Assembly (NCBI GenBank): GCA_030686995.1
Contig: CM060687.1
Location: 167,324,090 to 167,388,089 of the forward strand
Source of the DNA: Artemisia argyi
Lineage: Eukaryota; Streptophyta; Magnoliopsida; Asterales; Asteraceae
Length of the DNA stretch: 64,000 nucleotides
Direction: 5' to 3'
Under the pieces are notes generated by a model that saw only the letters and a list, made by a program, of their open reading frames with translations, made no database searches and had not been told where the DNA came from. Below are positions 1-11,600 of the stretch, piece after piece. Each line of letters begins with the position of its first letter. The stretch's first letter is position 1. The position numbers and the translations under genes are program-made.

Positions 1-1770
1 CTCTTTTTCCTTGCCCTACGTCCACGCCCCGAGTATCCAACTCGAGAGTTTCTTTCACTAGTCAACAAGCTCCTTTCACCGGCGGAGAAAACCTTACACG
101 TCGCTTATACTTTTACCGACACAAAGTTAGATGTCGAGTTCTTTACCAAGGGTACAACCACTCCCGTTAGTTCTTTACAAGGGTACAACTACTCCCTATA
201 CACTTTGTATTTTGAGGACTAAAATACTAACCGATCACTACTGAAAATACACAATCAAATGAAGTGTAAACTACACAAGTCTACACAATGCTATGCTAAC
301 AAGTCTTGCAACGTTGTGTTGAATACTTGTTACTTTTAGTAAGCTTGTGAATCTCTTTGCTACAAAAAAAACTTCACATATGAAATGCTAAGAGGTTAGA
401 TGAAAGAATGAATGTGTGTGTTAAAATATAATGTCAAGTGATGAGCCAAAATTCAACTTGTGGCTCAATATTTATAGCCAAAACCTTCTGCAGGTCTGGC
501 GGATCAGGCGGACCCCTGAGAAGGGTTCCGCCCGTGTACCTCCAGGGTACTGCCGGGCTTGCAGTTGGTTTTGCAATAAATCTTGCAAACCAAACAAAGT
601 CACATCTCATTGCTCTTGCAAACCAAACAATGTCACATCACATAATATCAAGTCAAACACTAAACTTGCAAGCAACATCAAAGTAAGTCAAACACATTTC
701 TTTCCATAAATGTATAATGACAAAACTTGCCATAAATGTGATGCGACAATTCTATTTTTAGAAAATAAAAGATGTTGTGTTTTATGAAATGTAAAATGTA
801 GCAAAAGTCTAGTTTATGCAAGTCTTTAAAACTAAGATTATGTTTTACTTAGAAACTAAAGTTTACATTTGTCATTAACAAAACTTAGCGAATATCGTAA
901 AATATAAATAACGTTTTTAGGCGATATTTGTATTAACAAGGTTGTGTTTCGAAGCCGTTATCATAAATTCGTTCGACTTTATTTTCTTCATTTCAGTATC
1001 AATCTAAGGTGAGTCATAGCCTCACATTTACTTATTTTCAAAACTTCGTGAGGGGGATACATGTTATAAACAGATCGCAAGTAATTTTCTGTATGCTTCT
1101 TGACTTGATATATGCCTAAGTTAGCTATTGCCAAAAGACCCTTAATCATGAGCCATTAATCACTGTTATTTGAACGCGAATATAATGAATAGATCTATTT
1201 AAGGTTTGACAGCCTGTCCCATTAATACTTGACGGAATGCCATTATGCATGTGGTTAGTCGTATTAGTCGTGATAATTATATTTGAGTAAAAATAGGAAT
1301 TGGCAAATCACCTATTACACGAGGGCAAAATTATCATTGATTTGATAAACACCTCCGTTTTTACGGTATTTGTTAACGTTTGCGTGTCATGAGACTTAGA
1401 GCAATATATAAACTGCAATATCAATATTTTCAAACTGATTGTATTTTCCAATACAATCTTACTTGTGTATCAAAATGATTATTAAATTCAAACTCTATGA
1501 TATCACTCAACATTTTTGTTGACTTTTAAGCATGTATCTCAGGTATTTAGCAGGGGAAGCAAGCATGGAATGGGCGGCAAAAACTTCAAAACTTGTCTAC
1601 TTTATTTCAATAATGGTGTAAAATAAAAGATGTTTGATTTAGTTCAAAACATCAAGACTTTTATTATAATACTCTGATAAGGACCTCTTGTATTTGAATT
1701 TTTATAAATGAAATTATGTTTTAAAACGTCTCTTTTGAGCCGTTTTCTATCATTATGTTCGATCCTCACC
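1..1770. other. AT-rich repeat-like flank, no gene
   Basis: No conserved coding frame is visible. The first 700 bases look like retrotransposon LTR or leader sequence: short repeated phrases such as 'tttaccaagggtacaac', a TATA-like 'tatttatagcc' near 470, and a GC-rich patch at 495-560. The short open frames at 431-709 overlap each other in different frames and resemble no known protein. It is probably the decayed end of an LTR element that starts outside the window. Confidence 0.4.
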
Positions 1771-1824
1771 GTAACACCCTAATTACTATTCCGCTGTCGT
1801 ATTTCAAATTAGGGGGTGTTACAG
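1771..1824 (-). repeat. Hairpin resembling an LTR terminus
   Basis: 'gtaacaccctaatt' and 'aaattagggggtgttac' form an inverted repeat about 50 bases long. Many plant Ty3/gypsy LTRs begin TGTAACACCC with such a hairpin, so this may be the 5' end of an LTR read on the minus strand. No matching second LTR was found in the window, so the element is truncated or the call is wrong. Confidence 0.35.
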
Positions 1825-2647
1825 ATTAAGTTGGATATGCGATGTAGAAGGACTTGGGTAAGATAGTAGAGCTAGGTAGAATACCGAGCTCAAGTCAAGG
1901 TTGTACCCCCAAGAGTCTTTCTACGATTTGTAAAGTGTATGTCAAAGATGTGGTAATGATTTGGTAGTCAATTGATGTGTCAAAATATGTTTTGTAAGTT
2001 ATTGAGTCAAGTTAAAGGAGTGTTTGGCACAAGCATGATATTACCCATTTTGGGTTGTTAATGGGTCAAGTAATTATGAAACAGATTTAAGATGTTAAAT
2101 AATGTATGTTGGTTAAGTATGGGGTGTAATGAAAGTGGATTAAGTAGTTTGGAGTGTAATGGGTCATAATGGGTTTATTGCATAACCCATGAAATTCTAC
2201 ATCTTGGTTATGAGATTGTGCATCTTGGGTCTAGATTGTGCAGTTGATTTTGTTCATCTTGGTTATGATTTATTCATCTTTGTTATAAATGTGGGTTTGG
2301 GCAGATTTTGTTGGTTTTGTTTATTTTGTAGAAAATGAACCATAAATCGTTAAAAGATGTGTCACACGTCGTTTTAATGGTATTTGAGTCTAGTATCTTT
2401 TAAAAATGGTCTCAAGGGCTATTTTGTAATAGATTTCTACCAGTTTATAAAAGAGTAACAGGAGGTCCATTATAGTCAAGTCGTTTTTGCGTAAAAAGTT
2501 TTAATTTTTGGTGAAAACGAGCATGGGGTGTAACAACTTATGTCCAGGCATGTACTTTTGATCACAATAAGTTTTTGGCTCTTTTTTCCTCTAATTCTTG
2601 TTGGGTCACTCTCTTATAAGGTCTGTTTGGCACAGACTTAACATGAT

Positions 2648-3453
2648 TCACAGGTGCAAATTGGTTGTTTCTAAACCCATTTCCCATATTCCTATTACTA
2701 TTACCCCCATCACATTAGTCTTAGGAGTAGCTAGTAATGGTGCAGATCTATTCTTAGTCACAATCGTAGCAACTTCTTGCAATTTTGCCAAACAAAACAC
2801 ATCAATCAAACTTGCCGGCTTAAACATCCTAATAGAATGAGCAATTTCTTCTTTCAATCCCCTAATGAACAAGCTAAAAGAGTAAGATTTAGTTAAATCA
2901 ACCTTGTTTAGTAAAGCTTCAAATGATTCTTGATATACCTGCACACTAGTGGTTTGCCTTAAATTCTTCAACTCAACTATGGGATCTTCAAACACTGACT
3001 CAAACCTCTGCCTCACCTGAGTCTATACTTCACCCAAGCCACATTCTCCCTATGCCTTCTAATGAATTGCTTGTGCCAGTTGAGAGCCTACCCAAACATG
3101 TGCATTGAAACTAGCGTAATCTTTTGGAAATCCTCATCAATATGGTCCATCTCAAAGAACTTGTTAACCCTATAGAGCCATCCTATCACATCCTTACCAT
3201 CAAACTTAGTGAACTTTATCTTTGTTAGCCTACCATATTGACCTCCTTGACCATGGTTCTGACCAGTTTGACCTCCCAAAACCTCCCTCCTTTGGCTGGT
3301 TCCTTCACCACTATCAAGTCTATTCTGTATGGCAACAATAGTAGCATTCATGGTGTTAACAGTACTCATCAATGTTGCTAACTGTGTTTCCAGGGAATTT
3401 GCATTGCTGGTTAAACTTTCTTGTTGGGTTTCCATGGTTCTTATAAGCACCAT
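2648..3453 (-). pseudogene. Ty3/gypsy gag remnant, broken
   Basis: On the minus strand an ATG at 3453 opens a frame rich in Q, N and T, then a gag-type segment (KFDGKDVIGWLYRVNKFFEM). It meets a TAG near 3087. The same protein resumes after a frame change as RQRFESVFEDPIVELKNLRQ down to about 2648, which is characteristic of the plant retrotransposon gag (capsid) domain. So there is at least one stop and one frameshift. No zinc knuckle, protease or polymerase follows: the sequence changes character near 2535. The primer binding site and LTR lie immediately upstream, as expected for the 5' part of a minus-strand element. It is non-functional. Confidence 0.75.
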
Positions 3454-3715
3454 GATCTCTTTGTCTCAACCACCATTGATTCAGTCACACCAGGACAAAT
3501 GACCACCATACAGTTCCTAACTAACGTTTTCTCGAAATGGAAACGGAAATTGTAATCAAGAACATTTTTGTGATTGGGCAAATGGTCTAGATAGACCGGA
3601 ATTGATGTTTGTGTGATGGGTGATTAAAAGATCAAGATCTTCAATCGGTGTAACTGAACGCTAATGAAATAACTGAATCCTAACAGAATTCAGCCATTAA
3701 TGGTGGCCAAGGATC

Positions 3716-3727
3716 GCTCTGATACCA
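3716..3727 (-). other. Primer binding site (initiator tRNA-Met)
   Basis: Read on the minus strand this is TGGTATCAGAGC, the standard complement of the plant initiator methionine tRNA 3' end. It lies two bases inside the LTR boundary at 3730 and upstream of the gag remnant, which confirms the orientation of that element. Confidence 0.8.
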
Positions 3728-3729
3728 TT

Positions 3730-4090
3730 TGTGATGTGTGATTAGAAATCAATCAAGAAATGAAATCACAATCTCAAATGCAACAACACAATTAGGAATC
3801 TATTAGTAAAGAAACAAGATTCAAAAAAGGATTGTTATTAGATTATTGTGGGTTTGTTACAATGGAACATTTACAGAGCAAACAGAGAGAGGAGTTATCA
3901 AAATCAAGAGTGAAAGTGATTAATGGGAGAGGATTGCCTTTTAAAGGCTACAAGAGGTGTAACAGCTACTTAACAAACTTTGGGGCCTAATTTATAAACA
4001 ACTTCTAACTTGACACTTTGACCCCCTGGACTTCTAAAGTATTACAATTTGAACTTTGACTTGGCTTTTGACTTTAGCTTGTAACACATT
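3730..4090 (-). repeat. 5' LTR of the truncated gypsy element
   Basis: On the minus strand it begins TGTGTTACAA and ends CACATCACA, so it has TG...CA ends with a short inverted repeat, and it abuts a primer binding site. Length is 361 bp. It directly adjoins the 5'-leader-like start of the acyltransferase exon-1 pseudogene at about 4096. No second copy is seen in the window. Confidence 0.65.
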
Positions 4091-4095
4091 TTAAC

Positions 4096-4410
4096 CACTT
4101 CTAACAAACTCTCATTTCACATTCTCTCACACTAAAAACACACTCACAAAACACACACACTTTTCATTATGCCTATCTTCTCTCCTACTCTCTTCTTTAC
4201 AAACCCTAGGGTTAGTGTTTCACTTTCACCTAATTCACCTTTAACTTTTCTTCTACGGCGTTCTTATGGTGTCGCGGTGGTTTTCGTGTTTTGCGGTTTT
4301 CGGTGAGGCAGCGGAGAGTGTGAGAGATGCAGTGGAGAATGTAGAAGGGTTAAGTTATGAGCGCAATGCGTTTATTGATGCTCGAAATAAAAAGTCTGAT
4401 GGACAAGTGA
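4096..4410 (+). pseudogene. Partial duplicate of ATS1 leader and exon 1
   Basis: The stretch matches the leader and first exon of the acyltransferase at 8561-8855: the same 'ctaacaaactctcatttcacattctctc' phrase, an ATG at 4169 matching 8630, and the same coding stretch ending in FIDAR. Reading from the ATG, an indel in the GC-rich part shifts the frame and gives a TGA after roughly 46 codons; the correct frame continues afterwards ([12 protein letters not shown]...YERNAFIDAR). Similarity stops at the exon-1 boundary of the parent, no GT donor is kept and no later exon follows. The promoter side has been replaced by an LTR. This is a decayed transposon-associated fragment and cannot encode a working acyltransferase. 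Confidence 0.8.
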
Positions 4411-4559
4411 CAACCTTCCTCAAACTTTTTCTAACAAAAGATACAGTTTTAGATAATAACTTTATATAATTTAAAGCGATTGAAAGACTAATGTACATTT
4501 ATGTCTTAAGAGTACATTTTGAAACACTTTTGACATGCTCAACTTGCTTGGTATTATAG

Positions 4560-4770
4560 TTCAAAAAAAAAAAAAAAAAAAAAAAACAAAACAAAAACAA
4601 AAACAAAAACTTGTTTGATATTTAACCTTAGTTGAAAACAAATTTGTCAAAATCATAGTCTCTACATTGGTGTTGTGATTCAACTTATCAAGTTTGAAAC
4701 AACCAACACCTAATGGTTTCCTTCTTAAAATAATAATATGTAACTGGAATCTCTCTGTTTGCTGGTGTAG
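4560..4770 (+). other. Poly(A)/A-rich tract and unassigned sequence
   Basis: A run of A (about 4563-4586) followed by repeats of 'caaaa' resembles the tail of a retroposed sequence. Nothing else is recognisable before the LINE-like relic. Confidence 0.4.
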
Positions 4771-5062
4771 GAGCAACTTCGTGTTCTCCCGGGGTAGCAT
4801 TACATAACGCTGTGGAGAAGAAAAAGAGAAAGTATGCGTCTAAATGCGAGGACAACAGTTACAAGTTCATACCACTTACTTTCTCTACATTCGGCGAATT
4901 CGATACGGAGGCTCTGGACACATTTTCACGTATTAAGTCTATTGCCATTAGCCACTCCAATAATGTTAAATGTGACGTTTTTATTTTTCATAGAATAAGC
5001 TTTTGTATTCAGAAAGGGGTGGGAGCGCAGCTTGTGTCTAGACTCCCATCCAACTTTGTGTA
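4770..5062 (+). pseudogene. LINE-like ORF relic (C-terminal fragment)
   Basis: An open frame from about 4791 to a stop at 5062 encodes a fragment with the signatures KKKRKYASKCEDNSYKFIPL, FSTFGEFDTEALDTFSRI and GVGAQLVSRLPSNF. These match the C-terminal end of a reverse-transcriptase-bearing mobile-element protein that I remember as common in Asteraceae. The same region recurs on the minus strand at 49620-50275. No polymerase core is present, so it is a 5'-truncated relic, which is typical of LINEs. It is followed by (AAT)n, a plausible decayed tail. Confidence 0.55.
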
Positions 5063-5102
5063 AGCTTTTTATGTTTTAATGAAATTTTTATCAAAAAATA
5101 AA

Positions 5103-5104
<2 letters not shown>

Positions 5105-5171
<67 letters not shown>
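5105..5171 (+). repeat. (AAT)n microsatellite
   Basis: About 21 perfect ATA/AAT units follow an A-rich stretch just after the LINE-like relic. Confidence 0.95.
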
Positions 5172-5172
<1 letters not shown>

Positions 5173-6538
5173 TGCTATGTTTCAAGATAAAAAAATATTT
5201 TTACACGCATTAATTGTGTTCCATTCGAGTTTCGACCATTCCAACCTAATAACTTAAACTGATATTGCTGTAATTAACGAAATATTTTATTTTGATTTCC
5301 AACTCTTAACATGCAAGTTCAAATAATGTAACTTTGTGTTGCTTGAGCTATTTTTGAAATTAATGTCTGTGACACTCTATTTACTGGTAAAATTTGCCTA
5401 AAAATCCATAATAGTTCTGAAGATGCAAATATCGCGAATGGGTACATGCGACTTTCTCTAGGGAGATTGGGGATACAAGATTTCTATCCCATACCCAAGT
5501 TTCGTTAGTTTGTTGTTTTCAATTGAAAGATCATGTTGGCATAATCATGTTTCTCAATATGAACAAACACTTCTTTTTGTTAATTATGGAATTAATATGA
5601 ACATTATCTTACACATACACTAAAAGTGTGCGCGTGAATTAACATTATTGAAAAATATACAAAAGTTATAGTAATAAAACTAATCTAAAAAGAAACAAAT
5701 CCAAATGGGCATTATACTGACAATGTTATCTCACAATAAGGCGCGAGTCAAATGGTGCCTCTTTGTGGAAATGGTATGAATTCAATCTTAATCCTTGCTG
5801 AAAGGTCAATGCGATAGTTTAACATCTCCTGTAACTCATTTAGCAATTAGCACTCACAAAGAAGATTTTTCGACAATTTATACCTTTTAAGAAAAACTAG
5901 ACGAGTACCCGTGCATAGCAACGAGATTTTATAGCGACAGATAGTTGTAGCGATAAAAAAAGTTTATGGTTTATAAACGAAAAATAATAAAAGTTTGAGG
6001 ATTTGGGGATTAAATATAATGTTTTGAAACCCTGTTCGACACGACCGGTTCCACCGGTTGAACCGATTTCGACTAGAAAAACAGGTCAAATAAAACCGGT
6101 TTTTATATTTTCGAAATCTGGTTAGACCCGAAAATTGGTTTTGTATATTTTTCCCGAAAATTAAAAAATATTTTTTTCACGAAAATTGGTTTTATATATT
6201 ACCAATTCAACATTTTGGAAAAATTCAACATTTGATATATTGCATTAATTGCATTGAAAATTCAATACTTTCCTTACCCATTTTTTAACAATTCAACAAT
6301 TCAACAAAGTCAAGAATTCAAGTTTGACCATTTTTTTATGTAGTAAAGATTCCTTGCACGTTTTTCAACAATTCAACAAAGTCAAGAATTCAAGTTTAAC
6401 CATTTTTCCTTTTTATGTAGTAAATATAAAGTCAAAAGATAATATCACTAAAGTATCTTAGTGATAAAATAGCATGAAAGTCTTCGAAGAGAAAATAACT
6501 AGTTTCAAAACTCACGAAACTCGCTGATTAAGTATGCC
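5172..6538. other. Intergenic, with a dispersed repeat at about 5890-6130
   Basis: No gene is seen. Around 5890-5935 is 'ctagacgagtacccgtgcatagcaacg', followed by CCGGTT-rich sequence at 6040-6110. A related arrangement occurs in reverse orientation at about 57740-57960, so this is probably a dispersed repeat family. Short direct repeats ('aattcaacaaagtcaagaattcaagttt') occur at about 6295-6400. Confidence 0.45.
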
Positions 6539-7401
6539 CAGAGGCGGAGCTACGGAGGGGGCACGGTGGGCACGTCCCCTCTCCAAACTTTCCGGCGTAG
6601 TGTAATTTTATCATAGATTCTCGTGTTTTTCATCATTTTGCCCCCTACAAGTAACTGAAATGAAGTTAGCAAAGCTTGATAGAACTGGAAGAACATAGAA
6701 ATGGAAAAAAGATTGATGTTGCCGCTTGCTGAAAAAGTTCTCGTCCGATAGAAAAAGAAAGCAAGAAAGATAAAGAATGAAGATGATGGCATTTCTCTCT
6801 CCTCACGTGTGTGTACAGTTGTACACCGAATGAAAACTAACTTTTTTATTCCATATAATTTATATCATTCTTTATTATTAGTACTACGGTAGTATTTTGT
6901 TTACTTTTGACTTTTGACAATTACTCGTACTACGTATTTACATTTCTCTTTGTCAATAATAATAAAAAAAATGGCATTGGTAATAAAAATATAAGAGTTT
7001 AATTAGGAGATTCGATATGAATTTAAGTTTTATAAACGAATGAGTAGAAAAGTATATTAAGATTTTTTTTAAATCTTTATAAAATGTTTGTCACATATTT
7101 ATATGATAACCACTGTTTGTTAAAAACTTTAGTTCTGTTTACTTGATATGGAGGTATTGTTTTCGTTTGTGTGCTGAATCACTAAAAGATAGTGCTTTTT
7201 CGTTAATAATATTTAGTCGGGGTATTATTTTTATCGTCTCACAATGTAAGATTTTCGGGTTGATATGACTTGCTTAGTTTACTTATTGGTTTGGACAAAG
7301 GTTTGTTTCGGTGACACTCATGCACAAAATAGTTTTTTTCGGCTTGTCATGAAAAAAAATTTTTTTGCCCTCCCTCGAAAAATATCTTGGCTCCGCCCCT
7401 G
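6539..7401. mobile_element. Non-autonomous hAT-like transposon
   Basis: The ends are inverted: CAGAGGCGGAGCTACGG on the left, CAGGGGCGGAGCCAAG on the right when reversed. An exact 8-bp target duplication AGTATGCC flanks it at 6531-6538 and 7402-7409. An 8-bp duplication with CA...TG ends is the hAT signature. The 863 bp carry no transposase frame, so movement would have needed a transposase in trans. Confidence 0.85.
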
Positions 7402-7572
7402 AGTATGCCATCTAAGAAAGCAATAGAAATGAAGAGTTCAGAAACGACCGCAAAAATACCGGTTATGTAGAAAAAATAATAATAATAGAAAATAAAAATA
7501 AAAAATACCTACATTTTTCGAGTCAACATGTATAACCACCCTACCCTCCATTTACCAACCTGAATCAATTAA

Positions 7573-8397
7573 GGGGTGTTTGTTTCGCGTTATATAGCTG
7601 CCTTATATCTTATTTGATTTTGAGATTATGTTTCATAAGCTTACATATTGTGGCTTATTTTTAAAACCGATTTTTTTTTTAAAAAAAAAGCCACAAAAAA
7701 CATAAGCCCAAAACAAAACAAAATAAAATAGAGAAATGTTAGAATCACACAAAATTTACAAAAAAACTTCCACACAATGATGTGTAACAAAATGATTTGT
7801 TATGAAAAAGAGAGTTATGAATGAAGAGAGTCAATGAGTGGTTCAAGTGTCATGCCACATCATTGTGTTTGCGGGGATGTCTTTTTTTGAAAATCTTGTT
7901 AGGTTCTAGCATATCTCAATGAAATAAGAGAAATGATAAACCCTTCTACAAAAACCCTCTACTTATCCTTTTACTCATGGATCCTGACAAACGTCAGAAC
8001 TGACGATTTTGATGCAAAGAGAGAATAAGTGAAAAAAAATAATATAGTATTATTGTGTGTAGGAATGATATGTGTGACATGGGATAATTAGGTCAAAATG
8101 TATAAAACGTGCATGAAAAAGTGATGATAGAATTGTAATTGTACATAAGCCCATGATGCTAATAACAGGCTTCCCCTCCTAATCCGGCCAAAATTGGACG
8201 GAACAGATATACATAACAAAACACGCACCTTCCCTCCCTCCCACCTTCCCGTCCCCTCCTCTTCCTTCTTAAAAAAACTTAAGAACACTTATATTTTGAA
8301 TTTTCTTTCCCATCCTTTTTCATTCTTTTAAAAAAAACTTGAGAACAGAGTGTAAAAGGATATTGTAAGAGGTTTAGCGAGCGGAAACAAACACTAC
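7573..8397. mobile_element. Possible Tourist-like element upstream of ATS1
   Basis: The left end GGGGTGTTTGTTTCGCG and the reversed right end GTAGTGTTTGTTTCCGC are similar, and TAA flanks both sides (7570-7572 and 8398-8400), as in Harbinger/Tourist MITEs. A 3-bp duplication is weak proof and the termini are imperfect. No coding frame is present. The right end lies about 230 bp before the acyltransferase start codon. Confidence 0.4.
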
Positions 8398-8420
8398 TAA
8401 TTTACATACGGCAAGCAATC

Positions 8421-8430
8421 CAAATATATC
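8421..8430 (+). promoter_or_regulatory. Weak TATA-like element of ATS1
   Basis: 'caaatatatc' is the only TATA-like word at a sensible distance (about 200 bp) from the start codon, within the short stretch between the upstream transposon and the gene. The following sequence is a pyrimidine-rich leader (CT and CACA repeats, 8561-8629), common in plant 5'UTRs. The transcription start is not determined. Confidence 0.3.
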
Positions 8431-8629
8431 CATCCCTGCCTCGTTTTGGATGAAAATTTATCACATGCACTCCTCCCCATCCCATCTCCTCTAATCCAAT
8501 TCACCACCACCGTCACCATCACCGTTTTCTTCACCTCTTCAATTAAAAAAGTAAAACCACACCTCTAACAAACTCTCATTTCACATTCTCTCTCACACAC
8601 TAAAAACACACACACACACTCCTTTCATT

Positions 8630-11600
8630 ATGTCCATCCTCTCTCCATCTCTCTTCTTCTCTACTACAAGCCCTAGGCTTAGGGTTTCACTTTCACCTAC
8701 TTCAACTTCCACCTCTTCTTCTACGGCGTTGTTACGGTGCCGCCGCCGGTTTCCGTGTCTTGCGGTCTCCGGCGCGGCGGCGGAGAGTGTGAGAGATGCG
8801 GCGGAGAAGTTAGGCTATGAGCGTAGTGCGTTTATTGATGCTCGTAGTGAGAAAGGTAGTTCAATTGTTGTTGATCAGTTTGTTTTAATTTTTATATATT
8901 TTTTGATTATAATGAAATGCTGTATGTAATTGATATAAATTGTTTGCGTTTTTTCGGAAATAGTTATTTGAGTTCAGTGCGTTTAATCCGTGAAATGAAT
9001 TTGTAATGAAATGACTGTGAATTTGTTGTATATAATTGATGTTTATTGTTTGCGTTTTCGGAAATTGTGATTTGAGTTTAATCCGTAGGTTTTAGTTATA
9101 GTGAAGTGACGTGAAATGTACCGTTGATTTAGAAGTAGGTATCAATGACGTTAGAAGATGTTTTTGTTACTACGAGTATTTATTAGTTGAAGTTTACTTA
9201 TCCGATATGTAATGTGATAAGTGGTGTTGAAGGTTGGATTGATATTCTAGCTAATCCGGTTCGTTGAATATATTTGGTGCACTGATTTGTCTTATTGATG
9301 ACATTAGGGTTTCTAAAATGTAAGGCGCGTGTAAAAGAGATATATATCTTGATATTTTCAGAAATATGTAATAAATCGACAATTGTGGTAATTCGTGATG
9401 TGTAGGGCTGATGGTTCAGGAACACGTGTTGCAATCTGTATAGCTAACTCTTTCTGCGATTTATTTTTTATGGAAATCGAGTTCTATATACTTTTAGGTA
9501 GGGTGTTCAGGTTTTCAACTAAAAACAGTATGTGAGATCTATCATAAAGAGATTTTAGTTTGATTATTTGATTTTACTTGAAGTGAAATGACTGTGAATT
9601 TGAGTTGAGAATTGTGGTGATACTGTATTTGTTGTGTCTCGACTAGTGACGGTTGGTGAGTGTGTGGTTGATCCTTTAGTCTTAGTTATATAATGAAGTG
9701 ACGGTGAAATGAGCTGTTAATTTAGAAGGAGGTTTGATATGCTAGATTATTTTGTAGCTAGAGTTGTTTACTCTACGTGCTGCAGATGCTAGAATTTGTG
9801 CGACTTCAATTTCTGTTCATTAGATGCATAGTGTCGTCGTTGTCTGTAATACATTCCTGAACGATCATGTAGTCACTAATCTGAATATTTGTTACGTAAG
9901 GTGATTTATGGTGCTCAAGGTTGGATTGATGTTCTCGATGAATCATGAGTGAATGACCTGTGTAGCTTATATAGATATTGGTTTGGTTGGTATGTTTGAG
10001 TATATCTGAACCGTTGACATATAGTAATGAATATGCATGTTTGTTGAGTATTGGTGCATTGGTTTGGCTTACTGGTGATATGTGTCTTGTGATATTGTTG
10101 CCTTTTTGGGGCTGTTTGGGAGGCTGAGCTGTCATATCGTTACTTGGTTGTCGGCTGACGCCACCTAAAAAAATGGATACTATGGTATTTATTATTTTGT
10201 TCGATTATTCATCATGTTCAGTGTTGTCATTCGCGCACTTTGATTGTGGTGGTCTAATTATTTAATGATCTGTTAGGCTTTGAGATGCCACGTATCGTTG
10301 GTTATTTATATAGATGACTTTTTTTGAATTACGGCGAGTGCAAAGAGAGAAATATCTGTTTTGATACATTTTTAAAAAAATGCAGCATAACTCTGGAAAT
10401 CACTTGGAGACGTAAGCATTGAAAGTTTTGGTAATTCATGACGTTTAGCGCCGAAGGTTCCGGAACACATGTTGCGTTTTACTTTCTTCTTTTATCTTTT
10501 CATTCTCACTGATCTACCTTCAAATCACTCGAATTTTCCACAATATATGAAATGATTCCTTTTATGATACATTTTAACGACTAAATAACTCATTTCCAAG
10601 CATTTGAGTCTATTCAATAGTTGTACAATTTTACCTTTTTGGAATCTGAATTATACGCTTTTCAGTAGGCTGTTCGGTTTTCTAACAAAAAACAGTCTTG
10701 AACCCTTGGATGTTGGATCTCGTGTGAGATTTCAGGATCTAAAAAATTCTATTTAGTGCACACGAGCAATACACATGTGCCATGGAGCGGAATATACAAA
10801 ATTGTATTGTAAACCTAGAATCACCAAACTTTCTAAATTGATTTAGGGGTTTCACATTTTAGCAACATCAACTCTAATATGGTATTCGTCCCTGATTTTG
10901 GAAACTGAAATCCCCATAATTAAGTAGTTTTGATTTGGGGAAACAATAATTTGTTTACACCTAATTGGGGCAGCTTCTACCATTGGGCAGAGGTACGACT
11001 GTCTACATCATACCTCGCCCGTACCCTGCACACTAGTGGGTTTGGGTGTTGTTGCGGCACTTTCCAGAGTTGTCTTTATCAAAATTACAAGGTCTTAATC
11101 CTAAATTCAAAATGCTTTATAGTTTGTGATGTAGTTTGTGATGTAGTATAGATTAATGGAAATAGTCTATGTCTTATGCTTGTCGAGTTTGGAGCATTAA
11201 ATATGACAATTGAGCATGAGTGGAATGGACTATGTAGGCTTGTCCCTTTTCCAATGTTCTAGACTAAGTAGCACACGCTCAATATCATAGATTGGAAATC
11301 AGTTTATGAAGGGATGTACGTAACATTTATTTGCTATATTTCCTTGAAAATATGTCCAACTCTTAACGGAGAACTACAGTTGCAGTTTCTGCGTTAAGCA
11401 TTTTAGTTATGTCAATAGATACAATTATCAATTTTGGAGAGGAGTTACTTAGGCTATCTATTCATAGTAGACAACTGTAAGAAATGAAAATTTCAGTTGT
11501 GATTCTATATGATTTCTGTATATATATATATATATATATCCTTTCAGGGAATTTCCATGTCAGCTATTACATCATAATGGAACCCAAACGTTACCAAGTA

